Positions 10,481-17,990 of a stretch of 64,000 nt of DNA are shown here, piece after piece. The notes under the pieces were generated by a model that was not told the DNA's origin, searched no databases, and saw only the letters and a program-made list of their open reading frames with translations. The DNA comes from Clostridium celatum DSM 1785. Its GTDB lineage: Bacteria; Bacillota; Clostridia; Clostridiales; Clostridiaceae. The translations under genes were made by a program, and so were the position numbers. Location of the stretch: positions 36,729 through 100,728 of the forward strand of contig NZ_KB291640.1 of the NCBI RefSeq assembly GCF_000320405.1, given 5' to 3'. Position 1 is the stretch's first letter. Each line of letters opens with the position of its first letter.

Positions 10481-11290
10481 ATGAATGGAAATAAAATATC
10501 AGTTATAATTGCTGACGACAACAAAGAATTCTGTAGTATTTTAAATGATTACTTATTAAATCAAAGAGATATAGTTGTAACAGGAATCGCTAAAGACGGA
10601 CGTGAAGCTTTAACGTTAATTGAAGAAAAAGAACCAGATTTAGTAATACTTGATATAATAATGCCTCATTTAGATGGATTAGGAGTTTTAGAAAGATTAA
10701 ATTCTATGAATTTATCTAAATTCCCAAGAATAGTTGTTTTATCTGCAGTAGGACAAGATAAAATAACACAAAGAGCAATTACTTTAGGTGCAGACTACTA
10801 TGTTGTTAAGCCTTTCGATATGGATATATTTACAAAACGTATAAGAGAAATGTTCAATGATAGTATCATAGCTGAACCGGTAAAAAGACAATCAACTATG
10901 CCAACAACAGAAATGATTACAACAAACAGAGGTCCAGTTGACTTAGAAACTGAAATTACAAACATAATTCACGAGATAGGTGTACCGGCTCACATAAAAG
11001 GATACATGTATTTAAGAGAAGCTATAACTATGGTTGTTAATGATATGGAATTATTATCAGCTGTAACTAAGGAATTATATCCTTCAATCGCTAAGAAATA
11101 TAATACAACAGCTTCAAGAGTAGAAAGAGCTATAAGACATGCTATCGAAGTAGCTTGGGGTAGAGGACAAGTTGAAGCTATCAATAAATTATTTGGATAC
11201 ACTGTTCATAATGAAAAAGGTAAGCCAACAAATTCAGAATTTATTGCAATCATTGCTGACAAGCTAAGATTAAAGAATAAAGTATCTTAG
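10481..11290 (+). CDS. spo0A: Stage 0 sporulation protein A, response regulator
   Basis: Master regulator of sporulation entry (269 aa). The receiver domain has the acidic pair D12/D13, phospho-acceptor D58 in [12 protein letters not shown] and KPFD near 108. The C-terminal effector domain includes the recognition region [20 protein letters not shown]. The start at ATG 10481 has AAAGGGAG 7 bases upstream; an upstream TTG at 10439 is not needed. The last ~34 codons overlap the left attachment site of the mobile element: a second copy of this 3' end lies at 25910-26010. The reading frame here is complete, so the element repaired the gene on insertion. Confidence 0.97.
   Translation: MNGNKISVIIADDNKEFCSILNDYLLNQRDIVVTGIAKDGREALTLIEEKEPDLVILDIIMPHLDGLGVLERLNSMNLSKFPRIVVLSAVGQDKITQRAITLGADYYVVKPFDMDIFTKRIREMFNDSIIAEPVKRQSTMPTTEMITTNRGPVDLETEITNIIHEIGVPAHIKGYMYLREAITMVVNDMELLSAVTKELYPSIAKKYNTTASRVERAIRHAIEVAWGRGQVEAINKLFGYTVHNEKGKPTNSEFIAIIADKLRLKNKVS
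11190..11290 (+). repeat. Left attachment-site region (spo0A 3' end)
   Basis: 101 bases coding the last residues of Spo0A ([19 protein letters not shown] and on to the stop). It matches 25910-26010 at 89 of 101 positions. The longest identical stretches are 11216-11244 (29 bp) and 11252-11269 (18 bp). By analogy with other 3'-end integrators, DNA right of the crossover is element-borne. Confidence 0.88.
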
Positions 11291-11415
11291 TAGCTTATAA
11301 ATGCAGTAATATAGCGGTTGAGCATATAATTGCAGTTTTGTCAAATTCATTGTAATTATAGCACTAAACTGTTTTTCGTATCATAAGATTAATAAAATTT
11401 AATATTTAAGAATGT

Positions 11416-11454
11416 AAGCCTTCTTTGGTCGTATGACTAAAGGAGGTTTTTTTT
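11416..11454 (+). terminator. spo0A terminator that also carries the integrase Shine-Dalgarno
   Basis: CCTTCTTTGGTC (11419-11430) pairs with GACTAAAGGAGG (11435-11446), loop GTAT, then T8 running straight into the GTG start of the integrase at 11455. The AAAGGAGG in the 3' arm is an ideal ribosome binding site 8 bases from that start. In read-through transcripts from spo0A the site would be paired. Confidence 0.85.
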
Positions 11455-12462
11455 GTGCCTAAAATTATAAAAAGGAATAATATCAATGTTTATATAGAAA
11501 ATTTTATGGAACATTGTAAGTTAAAAGGCCTAAGTAAAAAGACAATGAATTCTTATGAAGGAACTTTAAGATTATTTTCAAAATTTCTAGAAGAAGAATA
11601 TCAGATAGGAAATGTTGTCGGAGTTAAGCATAAACACATAAATGAGTATTTAAAGTTTACTAAAGAGCGAGGTAAGTATAGTTATGTTTCTAATGATAAA
11701 ACTGTTGCTTTAAATAATCCTGCTAATAGACAAGACCTAGGTAAGAAAATATCTAATATAACGATTAATAATTACATTAGGAATATGAAAGTATTTTTTA
11801 ATTGGTGTATTGTCGAAGGAATAATTAAAAAAAGTCCAATGGATGATATAGAATTTCTTAAAGCAAAAAGAAAAGCAAAAGAAGATATTTCAGATGAAGA
11901 TTTTATGGCACTTATTAAAGTAATGGATATAACTAAGTTTCATGAGTATAGAGATTATGTTATAGTTCAGCTGATCATGGATACTGGAATGAGATTAGGA
12001 GAAACACTATCTTTAGAAATAACAGATGTGCATTTAGAAAAGAGATATATTGAAATCCCAGCAGAAATAACTAAAGGTAAAAAAGATAGAGTAGTATTCT
12101 TTAGTAATACAATGATGACGATTTTAAGAAAGTGGATACAGTATAAAGATAGATATACAGATGATGAAATAAGGGTATTTTGCACTAAATCTGGCACTAA
12201 GTTTGAAGTGAGGAATTTTGAAAGAAATTTTAGAGTGTATAGAGAAAGAGCTGGTATTAGTAAGAATATTACACCACATGGATTAAGAAATAATTTTGCA
12301 AAAAGATTTTTAATGAGTGGCGGTGATATATATACACTTTCAAGGATATTAGGTCATAGTTCTGTTGTAGTTACTGAAAAAGCTTATTTAGATTTAACAG
12401 TAAGTGATATAAGAAAAAACTATAAACAGTTTAGTCCATTAGAAAATATGAATAAAAGATAA
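11455..12462 (+). CDS. int: Tyrosine recombinase (element integrase)
   Basis: Site-specific recombinase, 335 aa. An N-terminal SAM-like core-binding domain (about 10-125) is followed by a catalytic domain with all key residues: Arg in GMRLGE (~180), HGLR box (~276-279), His in GHSS (~300) and nucleophile Tyr in EKAYLDL (~311). It starts with GTG right after the spo0A terminator T-tract. It is expected to recombine the spo0A 3' core (inference from position). A 7-bp hairpin without T-tract follows the stop. Confidence 0.93.
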   Translation: MPKIIKRNNINVYIENFMEHCKLKGLSKKTMNSYEGTLRLFSKFLEEEYQIGNVVGVKHKHINEYLKFTKERGKYSYVSNDKTVALNNPANRQDLGKKISNITINNYIRNMKVFFNWCIVEGIIKKSPMDDIEFLKAKRKAKEDISDEDFMALIKVMDITKFHEYRDYVIVQLIMDTGMRLGETLSLEITDVHLEKRYIEIPAEITKGKKDRVVFFSNTMMTILRKWIQYKDRYTDDEIRVFCTKSGTKFEVRNFERNFRVYRERAGISKNITPHGLRNNFAKRFLMSGGDIYTLSRILGHSSVVVTEKAYLDLTVSDIRKNYKQFSPLENMNKR

Positions 12463-13029
12463 AACAAAAGGAGCTACGCCAATAGCTCCAACTGCAACAA
12501 TTAAATATTGTTAAATTAACTTTGTATATCCCTCTTGGAGATACCTAAACCGTAATTAAATGGTATCAAAAAAAAGAAGGATGTGCAAGGCTTAGTTTCC
12601 TATTGCCTAAAATTGCTATAGGTCAGTTGTCTAAGCACTAGAACAACTATAAATAACTCTAGAGGTCAGTTGAGCCAATGCAGTAAAATCAACTATAACA
12701 CGATTATATACTATTCCCTTCTTTAGTGGTGTTATGTACGGTGAGGGCTACCATAAAAGGCTCGGAGGTTACTTGGGAGATTAATATCTCGGTAGGTACT
12801 GGCATTGTTTCGACAACTTGTAGGACAAGCATTATAAGTAAAAAGCTAGTATTGTTTTAAACAGTAAATAAGAAGGGTGTCTAGGCGAAGGCTCAATGCT
12901 TTATACAGACTATATATGACAGTTTATCTACTTATGTTGCAATAGTAATAGTTTTATGTTGCAATAATAGGTAGATAAATTATCATGACTCTGAACTCAT
13001 ACATAACCAGACTATATGGAGGGAAATAC
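12463..13029 (+). ncRNA. Structured non-coding region upstream of a LAGLIDADG gene (possible intron-like or structured RNA)
   Basis: No ORF. Many complementary arms are visible: GGAGCTA/TAGCTCC (12470-12489); two near-repeat units each with GGTCAGTTG then CAACTATAA (12621-12652 and 12664-12698); GTAC+CTACC with GGTAG+GTAC (12736-12752 / 12791-12799); GCATTG/CAATGC (12802-12807 / 12894-12899) enclosing a TTGT-TTCG-ACAA tetraloop hairpin and CTTGT-AGG-ACAAG; and a 16-base arm pair (12916-12931 / 12971-12986) with one mismatch, whose loop holds two copies of TTATGTTGCAATA. This density suggests a folded RNA. I could not fit a complete group I or group II core, so its class is open. Confidence 0.45.
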
Positions 13030-13971
13030 ATGAAGGATTATGAAAAAGAATTAATTAAGTTATATAATGAAACTTTTGGTACTTTAGAAGAAGTAAGCAG
13101 GGTAGTTGGTATATCAAGAAATAAAGCTGCTTCAATATTGCAGAAATATGATGTAGTTAGAAATAGTAAAAGGGTTGAAGTTGCAAAAGAATTATACAGT
13201 ACTAAGAAATATTCAGTAACTCAATTAGCAGTAAAAGTTGGGATGACAAGAACAACATTAGCTAAATATCTTAAAGAAGATAATGATATTGAAATGTTTA
13301 ATCCGTTAAAAATATATGAGTATAATGAAGATTATTTTAAATGTATAGATAGTGATGAAAAAGCTTATTGGTTAGGGTTTATTTGCGCAGATGGCTCCAT
13401 AGTAGAAGCAAAAACATATCTAACTTTAGAAATAGGATTACAACTTAGTGATAGAGAACATTTAGTGAAATTTCTAAGAGCATTAAGTTTTAAAGAAAGT
13501 GATATAGATAAGAAAATAAGAGTTAAAAATATAAGATTAAAAGATAAGACTTATAAAAGCTGTAGTATTGTAATTAACAGTACAAGGATGTGTGAAGATT
13601 TAATTAAACTAGGTGTTGTTCCAAGAAAATCATTAGTAATGAAGTTTCCGAATAAAATAAGCAAACAGCTAATACCTGCATTTTTAAGAGGATATATTGA
13701 TGGAGATGGTGGATATAATATTAGGTATAGAAGAGATGGAAGTAAATCAGTAAGACTATATATAATCGCAACAGAAGAGTTTTTAAATGAATTCTATAAT
13801 TTTTATAAAAGACAAGTATCACCTACTAAATTATTAAGCAAAAAAGGCACTCCTGTGCGACAGTTAGAAAAGGGTGGTAGTGAAGCAGAATATATAATTA
13901 GAAATATTTATGAAGGAGCAACTGTTTATTTAGAGAGAAAATATAATAAAATTAATTATTTATTTAAATAA
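13030..13971 (+). CDS. LAGLIDADG-type homing endonuclease-like protein with N-terminal HTH repeats
   Basis: 313 aa. Two LAGLIDADG motifs are clear, YWLGFICADGSI near residue 115 and LRGYIDGDGGYN near 220, as in single-chain endonucleases. The first ~95 residues contain two helix-turn-helix-like repeats (VSRVVGISRNKAASILQ and LAVKVGMTRTTLAKYL). ATG 13030 is chosen over 12985 because TGGAGGG sits 6 bases before it. It follows the structured region above and is followed by a long hairpin, so it may belong to an intron or be a free-standing homing gene. Active-site acids (ADG, GDG) are retained. Confidence 0.85.
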   Translation: MKDYEKELIKLYNETFGTLEEVSRVVGISRNKAASILQKYDVVRNSKRVEVAKELYSTKKYSVTQLAVKVGMTRTTLAKYLKEDNDIEMFNPLKIYEYNEDYFKCIDSDEKAYWLGFICADGSIVEAKTYLTLEIGLQLSDREHLVKFLRALSFKESDIDKKIRVKNIRLKDKTYKSCSIVINSTRMCEDLIKLGVVPRKSLVMKFPNKISKQLIPAFLRGYIDGDGGYNIRYRRDGSKSVRLYIIATEEFLNEFYNFYKRQVSPTKLLSKKGTPVRQLEKGGSEAEYIIRNIYEGATVYLERKYNKINYLFK

Positions 13972-14018
13972 TATAATAAGATTATATGATTAGGTTAAGT
14001 AGAAATAATAAAAAAATT

Positions 14019-14080
14019 AAGGAAGATTTTCATATATAGTACCCGATGATAAGGTATAGATAATATGATAAATCTCCCTT
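14019..14080 (+). other. Long imperfect hairpin downstream of the LAGLIDADG gene
   Basis: AAGGAAGATTT (14019-14029) pairs with AAATCTCCCTT (14070-14080) with one mismatch. Inside, CATAT/ATATG and TACC/GGTA continue the fold. No T-tract follows, so it looks more like an RNA structural domain than a terminator. It lies between the LAGLIDADG gene and the convergent gene at 14105. Confidence 0.5.
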
Positions 14081-14104
14081 GTTATTATATAAAAGGCAAT
14101 TACA

Positions 14105-14737
14105 TTATAATTTAAAATAACTATTATTTTCAGTAGGGATAAATCCTTTAAACATGTTTTCTCTAAGTGGATTTAGTATATTAATAGCAGAAGTTATATT
14201 CGGATATGTTAAAGCAGAATACACATCTGGCTCCATTTCAATTTCAAGTTCAGCATAAATAGCTTTTAATTCATTATTTAGAATATGATAATCTTTAGTA
14301 GTTTCAGTCATAGAATAATAAATATCCCATTGAGAATTAACTAGCTTTTTAAATTCATAAGCATAATCATTTAGGATAGATAAGCATTCTTTACTACGAT
14401 CACGCATGCCATTAACAACTAATATATCTAAGTCATGCTTAATTTCTGCAAGATATGTAACAACAAAATTATTATAAATATCAGTTAAGAAAGCTTTTTC
14501 TTCTAATAATCCATCTATAGATTTAGTAAGTTTTTTTATTTCAGAAATTTTACTAATGTCGCCTGTTGCTAACAGCATTTCTTTCTTTTCATTATTCTCT
14601 TTTATTTTTTTAGATAAAGTATCTATTTTCTTAGATAGCTCTTCTTTTCTAGCATTTGCAGTATCAATTTTATTTCTTAAATGATTTAGTTCATTTAATG
14701 ATTGTTGATATATTTTAGCATTATTTAATTTACTCAT
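14105..14737 (-). CDS. Coiled-coil protein of unknown function
   Basis: 210 aa, not recognised. Residues ~10-95 are rich in K, E, N and L with heptad-like spacing and form a predicted coiled coil (LNHLRNKIDTANARKEELSK). The rest is mixed and ends FIPTENNSYFKL. No signal peptide or membrane segment. It is last in a leftward three-gene unit with two HTH proteins, so a role in regulation or DNA transactions of the element is possible but unproven. Confidence 0.7.
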   Translation of the reverse strand: MSKLNNAKIYQQSLNELNHLRNKIDTANARKEELSKKIDTLSKKIKENNEKKEMLLATGDISKISEIKKLTKSIDGLLEEKAFLTDIYNNFVVTYLAEIKHDLDILVVNGMRDRSKECLSILNDYAYEFKKLVNSQWDIYYSMTETTKDYHILNNELKAIYAELEIEMEPDVYSALTYPNITSAINILNPLRENMFKGFIPTENNSYFKL

Positions 14738-14753
14738 TTTTTATTACTCCTTT

Positions 14754-15140
14754 TTAAAAATTATTTGCTTCTTCTAATATTTCCTCTAGTGTTATATTAG
14801 CAAGATTAGAATGTTTAGTATTAGTTATTGGTTCCTCTTTAAAATGTTCAGATAGCTTAGCTATAATTTCAAAAGCTTTTAACTTATGATTTGGATTTAG
14901 CGAGTGAAGTAATATATCCTCAATCTCTGTTAATCCTTGAAATGTTAACCAAGTAAGTTTCTTATCTAAAGCTTTATTTAATTCTGATTTAAAGTTCTTA
15001 TTATCAAACCAACTGTAAATAGTACTTCTACCAATATTTAATTCACAGCTAGTTTCTGTTATAGATTTACCAATTGATAGCATTTCAATAGCTTGTTTTT
15101 GGTTTACTGTTAGATTATTTTTTTGAATAACTTGCTGCAT
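14754..15140 (-). CDS. Small HTH protein resembling phage phBC6A51-type / small-terminase-like proteins
   Basis: 128 aa. The N-terminus NLTVNQKQAIEMLSIGKSI followed by TETSCELNIGRSTIYSWF is a homeodomain-like helix-turn-helix. The C-terminal half (LKAFEIIAKLSEHF) resembles the phBC6A51 family of phage and insertion-element HTH proteins, some of which are annotated as small terminase subunits. It overlaps the upstream gene by 26 bases and is followed by the coiled-coil gene. If terminase-like, it would hint at a phage satellite; without a large terminase or capsid genes this remains open. Confidence 0.6.
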   Translation of the reverse strand: MQQVIQKNNLTVNQKQAIEMLSIGKSITETSCELNIGRSTIYSWFDNKNFKSELNKALDKKLTWLTFQGLTEIEDILLHSLNPNHKLKAFEIIAKLSEHFKEEPITNTKHSNLANITLEEILEEANNF

Positions 15141-15399
15141 AATGACGTTTGACCTCCGAGTGATTTAGATTAAGTTTAGTATCTAAATGATATAATATCC
15201 TTAAATAAGTCTCTTCCTTAATATTACTTCTGCCTTTGATAATATCGCAGATTCTTTGAGGACTAAGTTCTACAATATCAGCAATTTGACGGTAACTTAA
15301 GCAGTAAGAAAATCTTATTTCCTGTAATAATTCTGATAATGATACTCCATATTGTAATAAGTATCTAAATAAACCTAATAATTCTTTTGTAATCTTCAT
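15115..15399 (-). CDS. Helix-turn-helix DNA-binding protein
   Basis: 94 aa. The central segment YRQIADIVELSPQRICDIIKGRSNIKEETY is a clear HTH resembling XRE/lambda-repressor-like folds. First gene of the leftward unit; its GGAGG (15406-15410) lies 6 bases upstream of the ATG. Likely a regulator of the element. Confidence 0.7.
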   Translation of the reverse strand: MKITKELLGLFRYLLQYGVSLSELLQEIRFSYCLSYRQIADIVELSPQRICDIIKGRSNIKEETYLRILYHLDTKLNLNHSEVKRHYAASYSKK

Positions 15400-16116
15400 T
15401 TGATTACCTCCTAATAATATTTTTATCTTTTCACCTATAAGTCCGTCATATATGTAAAACTACAACCTATTACTAAAAAATATTGTATATATTTCAGATA
15501 GCATTGCTGTAACTATATTTATGGGTGGTCACCCGTTTGAGGGGGGGGAGAGATAAAGAGAAAGTTCTTTAGATAAGCTTAGATTAAACTATATATTTAT
15601 TAAATAATTTATAGTGTTAAAACGATTAAGATAAGTAAGTTGAAATGATGATAATTATAGTAGATTTGCTATATATGAAGATTGTTTAAGTAATTATATA
15701 TATGATAATGAAAATACTACTCCCATAATAAAAACTGCTATAGAGCTTATATGGCTAGAATAAATAAAATAGTATGATTAACTTAATAATAGAGAATATA
15801 GTTGGATACAAGACAAATTAGTAGATGAATAGTTTTTATATCAGAATTAGTATAAAGGTGTTAGATAATAAAATAAGATAGCTCCAATAGATTTAATTAC
15901 TGTAGATATGATTACTAATAGTAGTGAAAACACATGACTCCTTCTATACAAAAAAAGTGTGTAAAAATCATTTGATTAAGGTTACACTTGAAAAAGCGGG
16001 AAATAGCTGGGTATATAAGTATAATTAGCTATAAATTATGTTACCTAAAGTTGAATATGATTTAGGTTACAATATATAATAAAGTTACTGAAAAATAGTA
16101 ATGTGGGGAGATAATA
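15400..16116 (+). other. Non-coding, decayed stretch with hairpins and a G8 tract
   Basis: 717 bases between divergent genes. It contains GGGTG-GT-CACCC (15523-15534) and, 6 bases later, an uninterrupted G8 run (15541-15548), striking in DNA this AT-rich. Around 15655-15770 one frame reads as about 35 sensible codons ending IIKTAIELIWLE before stops, so a dead gene remnant is possible. Nothing else is recognisable apart from the inverted repeat near 16050. Confidence 0.4.
16040..16070 (+). promoter_or_regulatory. Operator-like inverted repeat upstream of the resolvase gene
   Basis: GTTACCTAAA (16040-16049) and TTTAGGTTAC (16061-16070) are inverted with one mismatch, separated by 11 bases, 47 bases before the resolvase start. 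The geometry suits a dimeric repressor, perhaps one of the nearby HTH proteins (inference). Confidence 0.4.
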
Positions 16117-16758
16117 ATGATATTTGGATATACAAGAATTTCAACTAAGAAAGATACTCAAACTACAGAGAGACAGGTATTAACTTTAAATCAATACTCT
16201 ATAACTAATGGTTTTAATTTTGATGAAATAATAGAAGAAAGAGTAAGTGGGACTGTTAAAGCTGAAAATAGAGTAGAGTATAGTAAGTTAAAGGATAAGC
16301 TTAGAAAAGATGATATATTAGTTATAACTGATTTAGATAGATTAGGAAGAAATGCTGATGATGTAATAATGGAGTTGAAACAACTTAAACTGCAAGGAGT
16401 TAGAGTGGTGGCTTTAGATATGCCTTATATGAGTGATTGGAATAAAGCTAATGATAGTAGTATATATGATATGATTATTGATATTGTTATTACTATAAAG
16501 GCTCATATGGCTCAACAGGAAAGAGAAAAGACTATAACAAGAATTAATCAAGGATTAGATGTGGCTAGAGCTAAGGGAAAGAAATTAGGTAGACCAGAAA
16601 AGGAGCTTCCAAAAGACTTTAAGAAATACTATGATAAGATGATTAATAAAGAAATTAATAAAGTTGAGATGGCTAAATTACTAGGTGTATCACGAAAACA
16701 TCTATATACTATGATTGAAAAATATAATAATGAAAATAATTTGAGTAGCTGCTTATAG
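16117..16758 (+). CDS. Serine recombinase of the resolvase/invertase family
   Basis: 213 aa. The catalytic domain begins MIFGYTRISTKKDTQT with nucleophile Ser9, followed by TDLDRLGRNADDV and the long E-helix region MAQQEREKTITRINQGL. A C-terminal HTH (KVEMAKLLGVSRKHLYTMI) binds DNA. Size fits small resolvases that act on res sites rather than large integrases. It could resolve dimers of the circular element. A terminator overlaps its end. Confidence 0.9.
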   Translation: MIFGYTRISTKKDTQTTERQVLTLNQYSITNGFNFDEIIEERVSGTVKAENRVEYSKLKDKLRKDDILVITDLDRLGRNADDVIMELKQLKLQGVRVVALDMPYMSDWNKANDSSIYDMIIDIVITIKAHMAQQEREKTITRINQGLDVARAKGKKLGRPEKELPKDFKKYYDKMINKEINKVEMAKLLGVSRKHLYTMIEKYNNENNLSSCL

Positions 16759-16775
16759 TGTAGCTATTCTTTTTT
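16743..16775 (+). terminator. Terminator at the end of the resolvase gene
   Basis: GAGTAGCT (16743-16750) pairs with AGCTATTC (16762-16769), then T-rich tail. The stem includes the last codons and stop of the resolvase. Confidence 0.7.
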
Positions 16776-16923
16776 ATGTAAATTTTTAATGTTTAGTATT
16801 GTGCAATAGGTATGGAAATTAAGAAATTTATATTAAATTGAAATGTCACAGTATAGTTTATTATTAGACATATATAGTGAGGTATAAAAATAAAATAAAG
16901 ATACTTCAGTAGGAGGAAAAAGG

Positions 16924-17574
16924 ATGGCAAAAATACTAACGTTTAAAAATTTGGATAATAAAAGTTTGGATATTGAAAGGTTAAAAAGTAGATATTTTAA
17001 TTTGAAAGAAAATAATTCAGAGTTAAAGAAAATAAAAAAATATGAGGAAAAAATATTATTTGAGCTATTACAATTAAGAGGAAATTATACTATGGTAGAT
17101 GCTGCATTTGAGATAGCGGAAATATTAGACTATGATGTTAATACTGTATTAGAAACATTTATTATGCTTCAACGAATAGAGATAAGAGGAGAGTCATTAG
17201 AGATAGATGAAAGAATTAATATAAAAGTAGACTTATCTAAGAAAGGATTAAAACCTATTGAAATAATAGCATTTTTTAAAAAATTCTATTTCAAAACGTA
17301 TAAGTTCGAGTATAAAGTTAATTATGCTAAAGATATTAATCAAGTGAAAAAATTACACGTTAATTATAATGATGATGAGATTTTAGAAGCTATAGAAACT
17401 TTTATAACTGATTACAATATAAGATATGAAAACAGAAAATATCCATTTCCTACAATTGGAGCATTCTGTTCGTGGGGAATAGAAAGAAGTTATAGTGAAA
17501 ATAGTAGTAAAAAAGCTATTTATTATGATAGATATAAAGATAAAGATGACGATAAGGAGTTTACATTATTTTAG
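16924..17574 (+). CDS. Unknown protein of the element, possibly replication-associated
   Basis: 216 aa, not securely recognised. It is charged and soluble, with a helical centre (EEKILFELLQLRGNYTMVDAAFEIAEIL). The C-terminal stretch YPFPTIGAFCSWGIERSY recalls segments of replication proteins on integrative elements, but I cannot assign a family. AGGAGG lies upstream of ATG 16924. Its place before an SF2-like ATPase supports a replication or transfer role only as a guess. Confidence 0.65.
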   Translation: MAKILTFKNLDNKSLDIERLKSRYFNLKENNSELKKIKKYEEKILFELLQLRGNYTMVDAAFEIAEILDYDVNTVLETFIMLQRIEIRGESLEIDERINIKVDLSKKGLKPIEIIAFFKKFYFKTYKFEYKVNYAKDINQVKKLHVNYNDDEILEAIETFITDYNIRYENRKYPFPTIGAFCSWGIERSYSENSSKKAIYYDRYKDKDDDKEFTLF

Positions 17575-17990
17575 GAAATGGAATCTATTCAGAATATGGA
17601 TTATTTTCATATCCTTTATTTATTAGTAAGAGATAAGCTGTAATATATAGTAACAATAGATAAGCTGTTATTTAATATATATATCAGCTAATATTTAGAA
17701 AGATATATATTATTTTTAAGACCGAATGATAATGAGGGCTAGTTTTGGTTACTTTATTAAAAGAACATAGAGAATACTTTTAATAGTAACTTCGTTACTG
17801 GGATATTCATCCCTAAAAATTTTATATATATTATATATTCTTTAAGAGATATAGAGTGAAAGCTAGTAATATAGCCGTTTAAAAGCTATTTTAACTGTTT
17901 TTTACATTATAGAACAGTTAAAAATTTTATTTATCAGAAAGTTAGTCACATTATCACATCACTACAAACATATTTAGTGAGGTGATAAAA
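17575..17990 (+). promoter_or_regulatory. Leader region with mutually exclusive hairpins
   Basis: 416 bases without a gene. GTTACTTTATTAAAAG (17748-17763) can pair with CTTTTAATAGTAAC (17777-17790); the same AGTAAC can instead pair with GTTACT (17794-17799). GGGAT-ATTC-ATCCC follows (17800-17813). Then TTTTAACTGTT/AACAGTTAAAA (17889-17923) forms a terminator-like stem. This resembles an attenuator or antisense-RNA control region before the ATPase gene; unproven. Confidence 0.4.
17889..17930 (+). terminator. Terminator-like hairpin before the ATPase gene
   Basis: TTTTAACTGTT (17889-17899) and AACAGTTAAAA (17913-17923) are exact inverted repeats with a 13-base loop, followed by ATTTTATTT. Confidence 0.6.

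Noticed and set aside
11190..11290. The intact spo0A copy as the disrupted one
   Set aside because: Its frame is complete to a normal C-terminus, while 25910-26010 has no start and loses similarity upstream.
12808..12816. TTCGACA as a Spo0A box
   Set aside because: It lies in the tetraloop hairpin of the structured region and is not near a promoter-like sequence.
12905..14040. ACTATATATGA near 12909 and TCATATATAGT near 14030 as a group I intron P7-like pair
   Set aside because: The downstream arm pairs better inside its own local hairpin (14019-14080), and the S-type TAGTC motif is missing; no full group I core could be built.
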